Origin: Dissulfuribacter thermophilus
GTDB taxonomy: Bacteria; Desulfobacterota; Dissulfuribacteria; Dissulfuribacterales; Dissulfuribacteraceae
Direction of reading: 5' to 3'
DNA: 64,000 nt
Assembly (NCBI RefSeq): GCF_001687335.1
Contig: NZ_MAGO01000002.1
Span: 169,198-233,197 of the forward strand
Below the pieces are notes generated by a model that saw only the letters and a program-made list of their open reading frames with translations, did not search any database and was not told the origin of the DNA. The first letter of the stretch is position 1; each line of letters opens with the position of its first letter. Below, in pieces: positions 49,277-60,000 of this stretch. The position numbers were made by a program, and so were the translations under genes.

Positions 49277-50179
49277 ATGATTGAACGTGCAAGAAGAATA
49301 ACACAGCACGTCTTTGCGGTTTTAATAAACTCCCATTTTTATGTAACAGGAAGCAGTCCTATTTATATGGGAAAGATAAAATATACCTGCTTCCCAGTAC
49401 TAAACTGTTATTCATGCCCCCTGGCTGTTACAGCATGCCCCATAGGTGCCATTCAAAGCACGCTTTCGACACTACGCCCCCTTCTTCGTGCAGGCCTCAT
49501 ACCTCATATCGGTCTATATGTCCTTGGTTCCATTGGACTTGTAGCCTCGATTGTTGGCAGAATGCCCTGCGGATGGTTTTGCCCTTTTGGATTATTTCAA
49601 GAATACCTCTATAAGATTAAGACCAAAAAGTTCAGACTCCCTTGCTGGATGGGTTACATTAAGTATGTGGTCTTATTAGTATTTGTAGTGCTCATGCCCA
49701 TGTTACTCGTAGACCCTCTCGGATTTGGGGAAACGAGTTTTTGTAAGTATATCTGTCCCGCAGGGACATTGGAGGCTGGACTCCCCCTACTCGCCCTAAA
49801 GCCAGGATTAAGACAGCTAGCCGGCCTATTATTTAGTTGGAAGCTTTTAATCCTAATTTCAATAATCATATGGGCTATTTTTGTTTCTAGACCATTTTGT
49901 AGGACAATTTGCCCCCTTGGAGCAATTCTAGGTCTTTTTAATAAAGTAAGTCTGATTAAACTAAAATATGATCCTGATACATGTGTTGAATGTGGAGCAT
50001 GTAAGACTATCTGTCCTACTGGTGTGTCCTTTTTCGATGGTACCCATTCACCTAATTCTCCATCTTGTATTCGCTGTTTCAGGTGCTATTCTATCTGCCC
50101 GGTGTGTGCTATTAGCATTACAACAGAAAACGGCAGGAAGGTAATTCAGCAATGTACACCAAAGAAAAGTGCATCTTAG
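49277..50179 (+). CDS. membrane polyferredoxin, NapH/CD1870-like
   Basis: A 300-residue protein with about four membrane helices. CysX motifs: CYSCPLAVTACPIGA (about residues 42-56), CGWFCPFG, CKYICPAG, CRTICPLG, and two C-terminal 4Fe-4S sets, CVECGACKTICP and CIRCFRCYSICP (about 235-275). This is the NapH/NosR-type layout for moving electrons between the membrane and a partner. Together with the CxxC micro-protein it resembles the Clostridial CD1870-1871 pair. Partner and electron donor unknown. Confidence 0.85.
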   Translation: MIERARRITQHVFAVLINSHFYVTGSSPIYMGKIKYTCFPVLNCYSCPLAVTACPIGAIQSTLSTLRPLLRAGLIPHIGLYVLGSIGLVASIVGRMPCGWFCPFGLFQEYLYKIKTKKFRLPCWMGYIKYVVLLVFVVLMPMLLVDPLGFGETSFCKYICPAGTLEAGLPLLALKPGLRQLAGLLFSWKLLILISIIIWAIFVSRPFCRTICPLGAILGLFNKVSLIKLKYDPDTCVECGACKTICPTGVSFFDGTHSPNSPSCIRCFRCYSICPVCAISITTENGRKVIQQCTPKKSAS

Positions 50180-50754
50180 CCACCAAAAACCAGGGGAAAA
50201 TAAGGGAATTTCATGAACTTTTTAAGGATCTTGGCATAGAATCTCTGTCTTTATTAGATGTCGAGAATCCGCCGTCTGTGGTAGAAGATGGAAGTACATT
50301 TTTTGAGAACGCCTTTAAAAAGGCAAAAACCATTTCAGAACATTTTGGAATCATTGCCATATCAGACGATTCAGGCCTGGAAGTGGATGCCCTAAATGGA
50401 AGGCCAGGAATATATTCAGCCCGTTACGCCGGTGAAAATGCCACTGATGAAGAGAACAATAAAAAACTTCTGAATGAATTAAAAGGTGTAGCTCTAGAGG
50501 ATAGGACCGCGCGATTTAGATGTGTAATGGTGGCCTATAGGCCTGACGGAAAATGGGTTAAGGCTGAAGGTACGCTTGAAGGACTCATATCTATTGAACC
50601 TAGAGGGGACCAGGGTTTCGGGTATGACCCAGTATTTTTATTGCCTGAACTTGGTAAAACTCTGGCTGAAATAGCAATTGAAGAAAAAAACAAGATCAGT
50701 CACAGGGCCAAGGCACTACTTGCGCTCCATGAAAAGCTTCCAGAACTGTTATGA
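50152..50754 (+). CDS. rdgB: XTP/dITP pyrophosphatase RdgB
   Basis: A 200-residue house-cleaning enzyme that hydrolyses deaminated purine triphosphates to monophosphates. ATKNQGKIREF (residues 10-20), SDDSGLEVDALNGRPGIYSARYAG (about 74-97) and GDQGFGYDPVF (about 150-160) are all clear. It overlaps the polyferredoxin gene by 28 bases; AAGGTAA lies before the ATG. Length is normal. Confidence 0.95.
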   Translation: MYTKEKCILATKNQGKIREFHELFKDLGIESLSLLDVENPPSVVEDGSTFFENAFKKAKTISEHFGIIAISDDSGLEVDALNGRPGIYSARYAGENATDEENNKKLLNELKGVALEDRTARFRCVMVAYRPDGKWVKAEGTLEGLISIEPRGDQGFGYDPVFLLPELGKTLAEIAIEEKNKISHRAKALLALHEKLPELL

Positions 50755-50931
50755 TAAAGGAAAAATCAGGCATCTATAAAGGAAGGATCCCTAAATACAC
50801 CAAAGAGACCTTTGACCACTACTAGCAATCTGCTGACAACATATGGCTTAATAGTAGAAACTTTTAACGCTTGTACATAAAAAACCGCATGAAATAATAG
50901 AAAATTCTATGATAGAAGAGGAGAATAAAAA

Positions 50932-51501
50932 ATGACACAAGATGAATACAAACACTTAGAACCTTCAAAGTGTACCCTTTATAGTGGTGGACTCAAGGGA
51001 GCAGAAGCAGAATTTGGTAAGAATGCTGAGGCATGGGGGGTAAATGAAGTAAACTTCTCGTACAAAGGTCACCAGATGGAACGAGTTAAGGACGTACGAG
51101 TCCTATCGGAAGAAGAATTGAAGCAGGGTGACATTAGTATGACGATAGTTTCCAAACGCCTCGGCAGAAATTTTTCAGAAGCAGAACGCATCCGCAGAGT
51201 AATTCAATGTATATTTCACATGGTAAATAACGGTCATCAAATCTTTGCCATAGGCTGGATAAATGAAGATGGCACTGTAAAAGGTGGCACTGGTTGGGCA
51301 GTAGAACTTGGCAAATTCTTCAACAGGCCTGTCCACGTCTTTGATCAGGACAGAGAAAAGTGGTTTACCTGGAAAGGTGGTGTATGGGTCGAAGACACTC
51401 CTAGAATCCAGTATGAAACATTTGTTGGAACAGGTACGAGAAATCTTACCGATGCAGGGTATAAAGCCATTAAGGAACTTTTTGAAAGAAGCTTTGGTTA
51501 A
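50932..51501 (+). CDS. SLOG/cpYpsA-like hypothetical protein
   Basis: A 189-residue protein. TLYSGGLKGAEAEFGKNAEAWG at the start and KGGTGWAVELGKFFNRPVHVFDQD in the middle, with a FVGTGTRNLTDAG segment near the end, fit the glycine-rich nucleotide or ligand loops of the SLOG superfamily; the order suggests the circularly permuted YpsA group, often annotated as a putative molybdenum carrier. GAGGAGAATAAA precedes the ATG. Ligand unknown. It precedes cobD by 11 bases. Confidence 0.6.
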   Translation: MTQDEYKHLEPSKCTLYSGGLKGAEAEFGKNAEAWGVNEVNFSYKGHQMERVKDVRVLSEEELKQGDISMTIVSKRLGRNFSEAERIRRVIQCIFHMVNNGHQIFAIGWINEDGTVKGGTGWAVELGKFFNRPVHVFDQDREKWFTWKGGVWVEDTPRIQYETFVGTGTRNLTDAGYKAIKELFERSFG

Positions 51502-51512
51502 TTTCTCTAAAC

Positions 51513-52586
51513 ATGATTATAGGACACGGGGGCGACATATATTCAGCAGCACGCAAGCTTGGATGTGTTCCATCTGAGATCATTGATTTTAGTAGCAATG
51601 TTGCCCCTCTACCACTAAAACAAGATTTCTTACTATTCCTTGAGGAAAACATAGATACGATAAGGGTTCTTCCTGAGCCCGACAGCCTTGGTTTGAGACT
51701 GAAACTTGGGGCCAGATACGGTTTAAGCTCAGAATCATTTCTTGTAGGAAACGGGACCACTGAATGGATCTTCGACATCCCTTTGGTCTTTGACTACCCA
51801 AGGGTAGTCATACCTATACCCACATACTCTGACTATGAAGATGCATCTAAATTAGCAGAAAAAGAAGTCAGATTTATTGGTCCATTCGTTGACGACCCTG
51901 AAAATGCTGTCCAAAAGATATTAGAGACCCTAGAAAACATAGTACGCCCAGGGGATATCGTCTTCATCTGTAACCCAAATAATCCTACAGGTCACTTTTT
52001 TCAACCAAAAGATCTCATTGAGCTAATCAGAAACAAACAACAGAGTCTGTGGATCATAGATGAATCCTATGTGCCCTTTGTGGATGAAGATGAAAAGGCA
52101 TCTGTCCTCTACCACAACCTTCCTGAAAACTGCCTTGTTCTACGGTCGTTTTCAAAAATTTATGGGATACCTGGACTCAGGCTTGGTTTCATCGTTGGGC
52201 AGAAAAACACTATCCAATTTATTAAAAGGAGGCAAAGACCCTGGTCTGTGGGGAGGATGGCTCAGATCGCCGGAGAGTACCTGATTCAGAAACTTGATTG
52301 GGAGGTTGAAACAAGAGACTATTTGAAAAAAGAAAAGAATGTACTAGTTAATGCCCTAGACGAAATCCCATTTTTACATCCAATATCCAGCCACACACAT
52401 TTCTTTTTAGTCGAGGTCAATTATCCCATGACTTGTGAAGACCTTTATGAGAAACTCCTAGCCCATAAGATCTTGATTCGAATGTGTAAAAATTTTAGGG
52501 GGCTAGAAAATAGAGAGTTTGTGAGAATTAGTCCCAGATCCCACGAAGAAAATCAAACCCTCTTAGATGCCATTAAAAAAATATAG
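51513..52586 (+). CDS. cobD: PLP-dependent enzyme, CobD-like (threonine-phosphate decarboxylase) or HisC-like
   Basis: A 357-residue fold-type I enzyme. GHGGDIYSAARKLG at the start and IIDFSSNVAPLP are typical of CobD; CNPNNPTGHFF (about 155), WIIDESYVPFVD (about 185) and the PLP-lysine motif SFSKIYGIPGLRLGF (about 214-228) place it with aminotransferases of the HisC/CobD branch. CobD makes aminopropanol phosphate for cobalamin. No other cobalamin genes lie here, so a histidinol-phosphate role cannot be ruled out. No clear ribosome-binding site, so it is probably coupled to the preceding gene. Confidence 0.7.
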   Translation: MIIGHGGDIYSAARKLGCVPSEIIDFSSNVAPLPLKQDFLLFLEENIDTIRVLPEPDSLGLRLKLGARYGLSSESFLVGNGTTEWIFDIPLVFDYPRVVIPIPTYSDYEDASKLAEKEVRFIGPFVDDPENAVQKILETLENIVRPGDIVFICNPNNPTGHFFQPKDLIELIRNKQQSLWIIDESYVPFVDEDEKASVLYHNLPENCLVLRSFSKIYGIPGLRLGFIVGQKNTIQFIKRRQRPWSVGRMAQIAGEYLIQKLDWEVETRDYLKKEKNVLVNALDEIPFLHPISSHTHFFLVEVNYPMTCEDLYEKLLAHKILIRMCKNFRGLENREFVRISPRSHEENQTLLDAIKKI

Positions 52587-52665
52587 GAACAAAATGACAC
52601 TCATTTTAAAAAAGCTATAATTAACTTAATGTTAGCGAACGGATGGATAATTTGGGATAATTATT

Positions 52666-52926
52666 ATCCCAGATTATGCACTTCAAATGCCTGAAGAAAG
52701 TAATTTCTATGAATTATTGCGTAGTGAGCATGCATCTTTTCCCGTTGTGCCTTCACTCAAAAGGTGAAGTTCAATCCGAGATAAATCCTCAGGCATTTGA
52801 AGCCGCAAGGGGTCCGCAATTTTACCGAGGTCTCTTTGTTGTCGGGCACTTGAAGTACCAAAGTACTCCTTGCGTGCCCTCCGCCTCGCATCTTCGGCAA
52901 GGCTTTCGAGTTGCATAATCCGGGAT
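52666..52926. repeat. MITE-like element, copy 2 (inverted relative to copy 1)
   Basis: About 260 bases with ends ATCCCAGATTATGCACTTC and GCATAATCCGGGAT, near-perfect inverted repeats. Matches 42415-42671 in opposite orientation. Its right end touches the stop codon of ychF. GGGATAA-TTA-TTATCCC, a 17-base palindrome, spans the left boundary. Confidence 0.75.
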
Positions 52927-53978
52927 TATACATTGAATCTAAAATGCATTATGTCCCCATCACTTACCACGTAATCCCTGCCCTCAAGACGAACCTTGCC
53001 AGCAGTCTTGCAGGCTGTATATGAACCAAGTTCAATCAAGTCGTCATAGGCAACAACTTCGGCTCGAATGAAGCCGCGTTCTATATCGGAATGTATCACT
53101 CCTGCTGCCTTAAGGGCTGTTGTTCCCTTTTTGATGGTCCATGCACGCACCTCATCCTTGCCCACTGTGAAAAAACTAATTAGCCCCAAGAGGTTATAGG
53201 ATTCCCGAATGAGCATATGCATGGCAGGCTCATCAATACCCATCTCTTCTCGGAAGGCCTCCTGCTCTTCTTCTGAAAGCTCTAGAATCTCCATTTCCAC
53301 TGCCCCTTTAATATTCACAACTGGAACATCCTTTGGGGGATTAAAATCGAAATTTTTTCCATCATCTCCTTGGTTTAAACAGACAATCATGGGTTTACTC
53401 GACAAAAAGGAATAGCCGCGAAGCTTTGGTGAGGTACTGATCTCAGGGTCTTGCCTTAGAGGGATTCCAGACTCCAATAATTCTTTTGCCTTTTTCAAGA
53501 GTTCAAACTCTTGGGGATCATATTTTCTCCCCTTCTTCGCCTCCTGTCTCATACGTTCAAGACGCTTTTCAACTATGATAAAATCAGCGAAAATGATCTC
53601 CTCTTCCAGAGAATCAAAGTCCTCTTGAGGATTGGGAGGAGTACCTGCCCACTCAAAACAGCGGACTACGTGTAAAAGGGCATCAACTGGACGTAGATGC
53701 CTCAAAAGTTCATCAAGCCCCTTGCTTTCACCTTCCTTTGCCTTTAGCGCCCCTGCCACGTCAACATATTGTACCTGTGCATGCGTGGTCTTTTGGGGTT
53801 GATACATTTCACTAAGAATATCAAGGCGTTTATCTGGAACTGGTACCAATCTAATGTTGGCATCCTGCCCCTTACCAGGTATTGAGCCTCCTCCTGAAAG
53901 ATTCGCTGCCACTCCTGTAAGGCAGTTGAAAACCACAGTCTTACCTGAAGCGGGAAGTCCAATAATACCAATCTTCAT
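52926..53978 (-). CDS. ychF: YchF-type GTPase/ATPase
   Basis: A 350-residue P-loop protein of the Obg-like branch. GLPASGKTVVFNCLTG (G1, residues 6-21), YVDVAG (G3 region, about 72), VCLNQGDD (the NxxE-type G4 variant of YchF), and a C-terminal TGS-like domain with FFTVGKDEVRAWTIKKGTTALKAAGVIHSDIERGFIRAE. YchF binds ATP in preference to GTP and acts near the ribosome or in stress. GAGGTGATATAG precedes the ATG. Confidence 0.9.
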   Translation of the reverse strand: MKIGIIGLPASGKTVVFNCLTGVAANLSGGGSIPGKGQDANIRLVPVPDKRLDILSEMYQPQKTTHAQVQYVDVAGALKAKEGESKGLDELLRHLRPVDALLHVVRCFEWAGTPPNPQEDFDSLEEEIIFADFIIVEKRLERMRQEAKKGRKYDPQEFELLKKAKELLESGIPLRQDPEISTSPKLRGYSFLSSKPMIVCLNQGDDGKNFDFNPPKDVPVVNIKGAVEMEILELSEEEQEAFREEMGIDEPAMHMLIRESYNLLGLISFFTVGKDEVRAWTIKKGTTALKAAGVIHSDIERGFIRAEVVAYDDLIELGSYTACKTAGKVRLEGRDYVVSDGDIMHFRFNV

Positions 53979-54233
53979 ATCTATATCACCTCAACTAACC
54001 ATATATTTTTATTAACCATCCGTTCGCTTTGCTCAATGGACGCAAATAATATAATCTTCTGGTGAACAAACCAGAGAACAAAAAGCAAGCGCAAACTTGA
54101 CTCAAAATTTAATATACCAGGATAAATACAGGCATCCAAATATTCTCTGGCACAAAAGAACGCCAGGAAATAGTATTTAAATACCTGTCTGTGTGCAGAT
54201 CTAGCCGATTTAAAATAAAAATTCCCGTACTAT

Positions 54234-54749
54234 CTAGGCATCTTTACCGCATGGGCTACTGTCTCCTGATACCTTTTCCACTGCGTGTTTTAATACAGGG
54301 AGTATGGCCAGAAGGGATTCCCGAACTGCTCTTACACTCCCTGGAAGATTTACAATAAGAGTTTTTCCCCTAATCCCAGAAACAGCTCGAGATAGTGCTG
54401 CATATGGAGTAGATTTTAGGCCCTCAAGTCTCATTAGTTCCGGTATCCCAGGCACTTCACGTTCTATAACCCGTTTTGTAGCCTCTGGGGTAACATCTCG
54501 TGGATAAAGGCCAGTGCCGCCTGTTGTCAGTATTAAATCAAGAGACAGTTCATCTGAAAATCTCACCAGAGCATTGACAATCATGTCCTCATCATCAGGA
54601 ATCACTTCCTTAGCCTCAACAGAGTAGCCCCCCTCCTCTGTCAAGATCTTATATATTTCAGGGCCACTTTTATCTACCCTTTCGCCTCGAAAGGCAGAAT
54701 CACTCAAGGTGATGATCCCAACCCTTATCAAGCGGTCTGATGGTAGCAT
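54234..54749 (-). CDS. mogA: molybdopterin adenylyltransferase MogA/MoaB type
   Basis: A 171-residue protein of the MogA/MoaB family, which binds molybdopterin and activates it by adenylation before metal insertion. It has the motif TTGGTGLYPRDVTPEATKRV (about residues 77-96), the glycine-rich site, and GKTLIVNLPGSVRAVRESL near the C-terminus. Its ATG overlaps the stop of the EF-G-like gene (TAATG). Confidence 0.9.
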   Translation of the reverse strand: MLPSDRLIRVGIITLSDSAFRGERVDKSGPEIYKILTEEGGYSVEAKEVIPDDEDMIVNALVRFSDELSLDLILTTGGTGLYPRDVTPEATKRVIEREVPGIPELMRLEGLKSTPYAALSRAVSGIRGKTLIVNLPGSVRAVRESLLAILPVLKHAVEKVSGDSSPCGKDA

Positions 54750-56797
54750 TAGTCCTCAGTCTCTTCTTTTGCCTGCTGAATTACCTTTTCAGCAATATTT
54801 GGGGGCACTTCGTCATAGTGTGAAAACTCCATCTGGAAGGTACCGCGTCCCTGGGTCATTGAGTTTAAATCCAACACATAACGCTGCACTTCTGCCAAAG
54901 GCACCAGGGCCTGAACTACTTGCATCCCAGCACCTGCGGGCTCCATTCCCATGACCTTGCCGCGCCTCGAATTTAGATCTCCAATTACATCGCCTACATT
55001 TTCATCCGGCACATAAATAGTAAGTTTATAAATTGGCTCGAGCAAAACGGGCTTTGCCTCAAGAACACCCTTTTTAAAACACTGTATGGCTGCAATCTTA
55101 AAGGCCATTTCAGAAGAATCTACTTCATGGCTCTTTCCATCATAAAATCTCACCTTGACGTCCACTACTGGGAAACCGGCCAGTGGGCCAGACTGCATGG
55201 CCTCTTGTATCCCCTTTTCAACTGCTGGGACAAAATTTCTGGGGACATTCATTCCAACTAGAGCCTCTTCGAACTCAAAGCCCTCTCCACGTTTCAATGG
55301 AGAAATGTCAAAGTGGACCTCAGCAAATTGACCTGCTCCACCGGTCTGTTTCTTGTGCCTGTAAATTACCCCCTTCTTTACTGCCTTGATTGTCTCCCTA
55401 TAGGGTATCTTGGGAAGTGTGAGATCCACATTGACCCCAAATTTTTCCTTCATCTTTGAAATTGTGGCATCTATATGAATTTGTCCATTTCCAGAGATCA
55501 AAAGTTCGTTGGTCTGCTGATCTCTCATGACCACTAACGTTGGGTCTTCTTCCTTTAATCGAGATAGCGCCTGGTTGATCTTTTCTTCATCTCCTCTACT
55601 CTTAGGTTTCAGAGCATAAGTAAGAACAGGAGTAGGCAGTTCCACAAAGTCATACTGTATAGGTTCCTGTGGAGAACAAAGAGTGTCTCCTGTTGCAACC
55701 TCTTTCAACTTCTGAATTGCCACGATCATGCCAGGACCTGCTTCATCTACGGACTTCTGTTCCTTACCTTCAAGCACAAAGATCTGGCTATAACGTTCCT
55801 GGGAATCTTTATTGGGATTGTATACTGCTCCATCAGGGGTGAGAGTCCCTGAAAAAATCCTCAATATAGAGAGCCTGCCAGCATATGGATCTATCATGGT
55901 CTTGAAGACTAGGCCAGAAAATGGGGCATCAGGTGATGGCTCTCTAGTTTCTTCCTCTTTTGTCTTTGGATTTTTCCCTATGACTTCTCCTCTATCCACG
56001 GGAGAAGGCAGCAGTCCTACTATAAGATCCAATAAGGTGGAAACACCAATTGTTTCAAGGGCAGAGCCAGGTATCGCTGGCACGAATCTAACTCCCTGTA
56101 CACCGCTCTTTAGCCCCCTTAGTACCTCTTCCTGGGTGAGTTCTCCTCCTTCAAGAAACTTTTCAAGCAGCTCGTCTTCAGACTCTGCAGCAAATTCAAT
56201 GAGATTGTTCCTGAGGGCCTCTGCTTCCTCTGCTAAATCTTCCGGGATATCACCACCAACGCCCTTCATTTTTACGAGGTCTACTAGTCCCTTAAAAGAC
56301 GCCTCTTTTCCAATTGGTATTGCCAATGGAACGACCCTTACACCAAGGGCCTCACCAATTGCATCAATGGCCTTTTTATAATCCGCCCTCTCTTTATCCA
56401 TCTTATTCACGAATAAAAGGACGGGTATTCCTGCCTCTTTAATCATAGACCAAACCTTGAGAGTCTGGGGTTTTACTGGATCAACGGCATCAACTACAAA
56501 AATAACACTATCTGCAACCCTTAGGGCGATCTTTGCCTCTGCTATGAAATTATCTTCTCCTGGAGTGTCCATAAGGAAAACCGAATTCTTTTGCCACTTG
56601 AGATTATGAAAGGCAGTGGATATAGTAATGCCGCGTTTTTGTTCTTCTGGTTCAAAATCAAGACAAGAAGTCTTGTCATCCACTTTCCCCAGCCTCTTGG
56701 TTGCTTTGGCAGTAAAGAGCATGGCCTCTGCTAACGAGGTCTTGCCGCTGCCGTTTTGTGATACAATGGCGATGTTTCTTACCTTGGTGCAGTCCAT
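54749..56797 (-). CDS. EF-G-like translational GTPase, FusA2 type
   Basis: A 682-residue GTPase with EF-G domains in order. The G1 loop SQNGSGKTSLAEAM (residues 13-26) differs from the usual AHIDAGKTT; other G motifs: DTPGEDNF and NKMDKERAD. Domains II-V follow, with RGKVMGMEP and the terminal SHYDEVPPNIAEKV. The altered G1 and the position away from str genes place it with the EF-G-like (type II/FusA2) paralogues. It shares its transcript with mogA. Confidence 0.87.
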   Translation of the reverse strand: MDCTKVRNIAIVSQNGSGKTSLAEAMLFTAKATKRLGKVDDKTSCLDFEPEEQKRGITISTAFHNLKWQKNSVFLMDTPGEDNFIAEAKIALRVADSVIFVVDAVDPVKPQTLKVWSMIKEAGIPVLLFVNKMDKERADYKKAIDAIGEALGVRVVPLAIPIGKEASFKGLVDLVKMKGVGGDIPEDLAEEAEALRNNLIEFAAESEDELLEKFLEGGELTQEEVLRGLKSGVQGVRFVPAIPGSALETIGVSTLLDLIVGLLPSPVDRGEVIGKNPKTKEEETREPSPDAPFSGLVFKTMIDPYAGRLSILRIFSGTLTPDGAVYNPNKDSQERYSQIFVLEGKEQKSVDEAGPGMIVAIQKLKEVATGDTLCSPQEPIQYDFVELPTPVLTYALKPKSRGDEEKINQALSRLKEEDPTLVVMRDQQTNELLISGNGQIHIDATISKMKEKFGVNVDLTLPKIPYRETIKAVKKGVIYRHKKQTGGAGQFAEVHFDISPLKRGEGFEFEEALVGMNVPRNFVPAVEKGIQEAMQSGPLAGFPVVDVKVRFYDGKSHEVDSSEMAFKIAAIQCFKKGVLEAKPVLLEPIYKLTIYVPDENVGDVIGDLNSRRGKVMGMEPAGAGMQVVQALVPLAEVQRYVLDLNSMTQGRGTFQMEFSHYDEVPPNIAEKVIQQAKEETED

Positions 56798-57091
56798 GGC
56801 GCATATCTCCCTTCCCTAAGACTTGGTTGCTCAAGATTCAACATATTAGGGCCTTTTAAAAGCGTCAAGTGGATTATCATCTCTATTTTGTTGCCATTTT
56901 GGGTCTCTTTATATCGAATTATTGAATCATCTGATAATCTCATTCATTCTTAATGCCTCAACATTATGGGCAGGACTTGGGAATAATGTCACTATAGCCA
57001 TTGTATGTTGGAAAACTTTCATTAATCTCAAACATTAATGGCTATTTTCCAATCATGAACCCAACTTTGCAATTGAGGAGAAAAATTTGGC

Positions 57092-60000
57092 TTAATTGGT
57101 CTTATAACACCTATCATAGGCCACCCCCCTCTCGCCTGCAGCAATGAAGACTCCACCATCCGGTGTAATGGCTAGCCGCCTTCTGTCGTAGCAGTAATTG
57201 GTGTTGATCTGGCCAACTAACTCTGGCTCATCCCCTGACAAATCAAATATAACGCAACGATTTTGAGAAAAAGGCGCTACCATTCGGCTGGAGGCAGGAA
57301 CGAATGGGCTAAAATCTTTCATAAAAATTGCAAGGCGGCTCTTGGGCTCAACCTTTACCAGACTGTAAAGGCCATCAAAGAAAAACCTTCGAGGAAGCAT
57401 AAGACCCTCATCTGAGACAGAAACTTCGTAGATCACAGTCCTTTCTGTAAGCTCATCCAGCTGAGCATCTTTTCCCTTTAAAGAATAGCCCTTAGCCTCT
57501 GAGTCCACAGACATTGGGGATGGGTACCAGAGGGGGCCTTTGCACTGAATAAATAGAGAATCGCCTGCCATTACCGCCTCTAGTCCCCCACAGTTCGAAG
57601 GCCAGTGGTCAAGGACCACTGTATCCAAAAGGCTTATCGTTGAATCACTTACTTCTAGTAGATTGACCCTTACGGCAAAATCCCCTGTGTCTGTCCTAAA
57701 ATCCTCCACAGTAACGAGTCTACCTTTATCGTCTAGGGCTACGGGCTTTCCAGGAACAGTAATAAACGGAAAACCTGTCTCTGTCTTTTTCTCTAGATCA
57801 GAAAAATTCACGATCTTTACTGCATAAAAAGGGAGGTCATTCCATACCAGAACATCTTTTGAGTCAGGGGTATAACAATAAAACGGAATGACTGCTAGCT
57901 CTCCTGAAAAAAGCGGATCATACATGGAACAGCCTGGGATAGAGGCAATCTCGTCTTTCTTTTCAAGCTCAAATGGTCCTCTAAGCCCTGCTCCTTCGCT
58001 ATATACGATAAATCTAAACGGAAAGAGATTATAAAAAAGGACTGAACGTCCATTTCCTGCAATTATAGCATTACTAAAACCTGTAGGGATGGGAATGTCC
58101 TCAAGGATCGACTCGTCTGCTTTTCCAGTCTCAATGAGACTCCGTGTGTCAAAGACATAGAGTCGGTACACAGTTTCACCAGTAACAGAGACTCCAACAA
58201 GCCTTCCTTCTCGGGAACTTTCAAGCATATCCACTGCGGTGACAAGAGGTATCCGCGAAAAAGTGCCTATGTCTCCATCGCCGGGCTTGAAAGTGACGAG
58301 CTCTCTTGGTGAAAACGCCGCAAGATATGCCCCCTGATCAAACCAGAACGTCCGCTCTGCCCTGAAAGGAAGAGCAGCATGTCCTAGATCCTCGAGGCCA
58401 TCTTTATCAATGCCAATTGCCTGCACCCAGTGCCCTGCCCCAGCCTGCCATGTCTCAAGTGGAAAGGCCAATATGCCCTGATTCCAGTCAAGATTCAAAG
58501 CTCTTTCGTCATAAAGGGCCTCAGAGTATGAACTCTGTACAACACCATCAAAGGGAGTGATTCTTGAAACCAAACGTGGTTTTTCAGGGTTGCTTACATC
58601 AAAAAGGCCAATCGAAACAAGGCTCGCCCTCATGGCATTGGAATCAATATCCATATATCCTGCTGCCAACAGACGGTCTTCATGAAAAAAGAGTTTTTCA
58701 GACCACCCTGGAACCTCAAGTTCGCCCACTATTTTCGGTTCTTCTGGCATGGAAAGATCTATTACCCATAGAGGGTCCTTTCTCTCATACGTGACGACAT
58801 AAGCCCTGTCAGCAGAAAAGACCGTAGCGTATAGCTCTTCACCAGGAGCTATGCCAGAGAGGGCTGTAATCATCCTCCCTGAATCAAGATCATAGACGTA
58901 AAGACTACTGCCCTCATGAGAGCTAGACCATAAGGGACGGGCCACAAATACAAGCACATCCTTTCCGTTTCGCACCCTGCAGTCTATGTGAAGATCAGAG
59001 GGAATAGTCCCGTTTACCAAAACCTCGCGGGCTTTTCCTATTGGATCTTCAGGATCTCCTATTGGATAGGCCCTTAGGATCTCTCCAGAATCGAGTACAT
59101 CTGGTTCATGAACTGTTACAAGCCAATCCTTGAAGATAGCGATCTTAGTTGGAGGAGTAGGAATGATTGCAGTGTCCACTTTTTCGAGCCGCCCATCTCC
59201 TGAAACTCTTACAGCCTCTATGATAGCTCCTTCATCTATAATGGATTTTGGGGTGGCATCCATTATCCATGGTTCCGAGTATAACCTCCCTCCTGCGACC
59301 ACGAAAATGAGGTTATCACGTCTCCTAGACTCCCTGAATCCACGGTCCAATGTGAGGCTATCCACGACCTCAATGCCTCTTTCCCAGAGTTTCATGGTCA
59401 ATATAGTGGTATTGGTGTCCCCTCCAGACAGGACAACGTAATAGCCATTTAGTTCATACACCTCCCTAATCTCCCCTGGAATTGAAATAGAGCCCTTTAT
59501 TACAGGGGCCTCAGGAGAAGCAAGAGAGATGACCTCAAAGAGCCCTGCTGCAGTATTGGCATAGAGAAGCATGTTACCAGATAGCCTATAGATGTCCGGC
59601 TTCTCTGTCACAGGTACCTCTTTTTCACTATTGGTAGAATTCGGTTTTTCTTCTGTTCCAATGGGGGAAGCCTCTTGAGACACACTGGGCACAAGCATCT
59701 CATCTAAGGAGTCCAGTCCAACATAAGGGGCATCTGTTGCAAAAAGCCACTGCCCCTTTAGTCTCTCGAGGGCGGCTTCAAAATTCATGGGATAAAGAGA
59801 TATCTCAATATCGCTACTCTTTCCTTGAAGTGGAACAAGTGCCGCTCCAAGAAAACACCTATGTCCCTGTGGGCACTCTGGAGTTTTATCTGCAATCTTT
59901 AGGTGTTTAACAACAACGGCGTCAAAGGCTTTTTCGCTAATTGGAAAAAGCCCATTCCGCCACTTACCAGCTACGTATGATATGTATTCAGGCTCCCCCA

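Noticed and set aside
56994..57052. Interlocked repeats ATAGCCATT/AATGGCTAT and TTGGAAAA/TTTTCCAA upstream of fusA2, read as a pseudoknot
   Set aside because: Short, AT-rich and not placed near a start codon; chance is likely.
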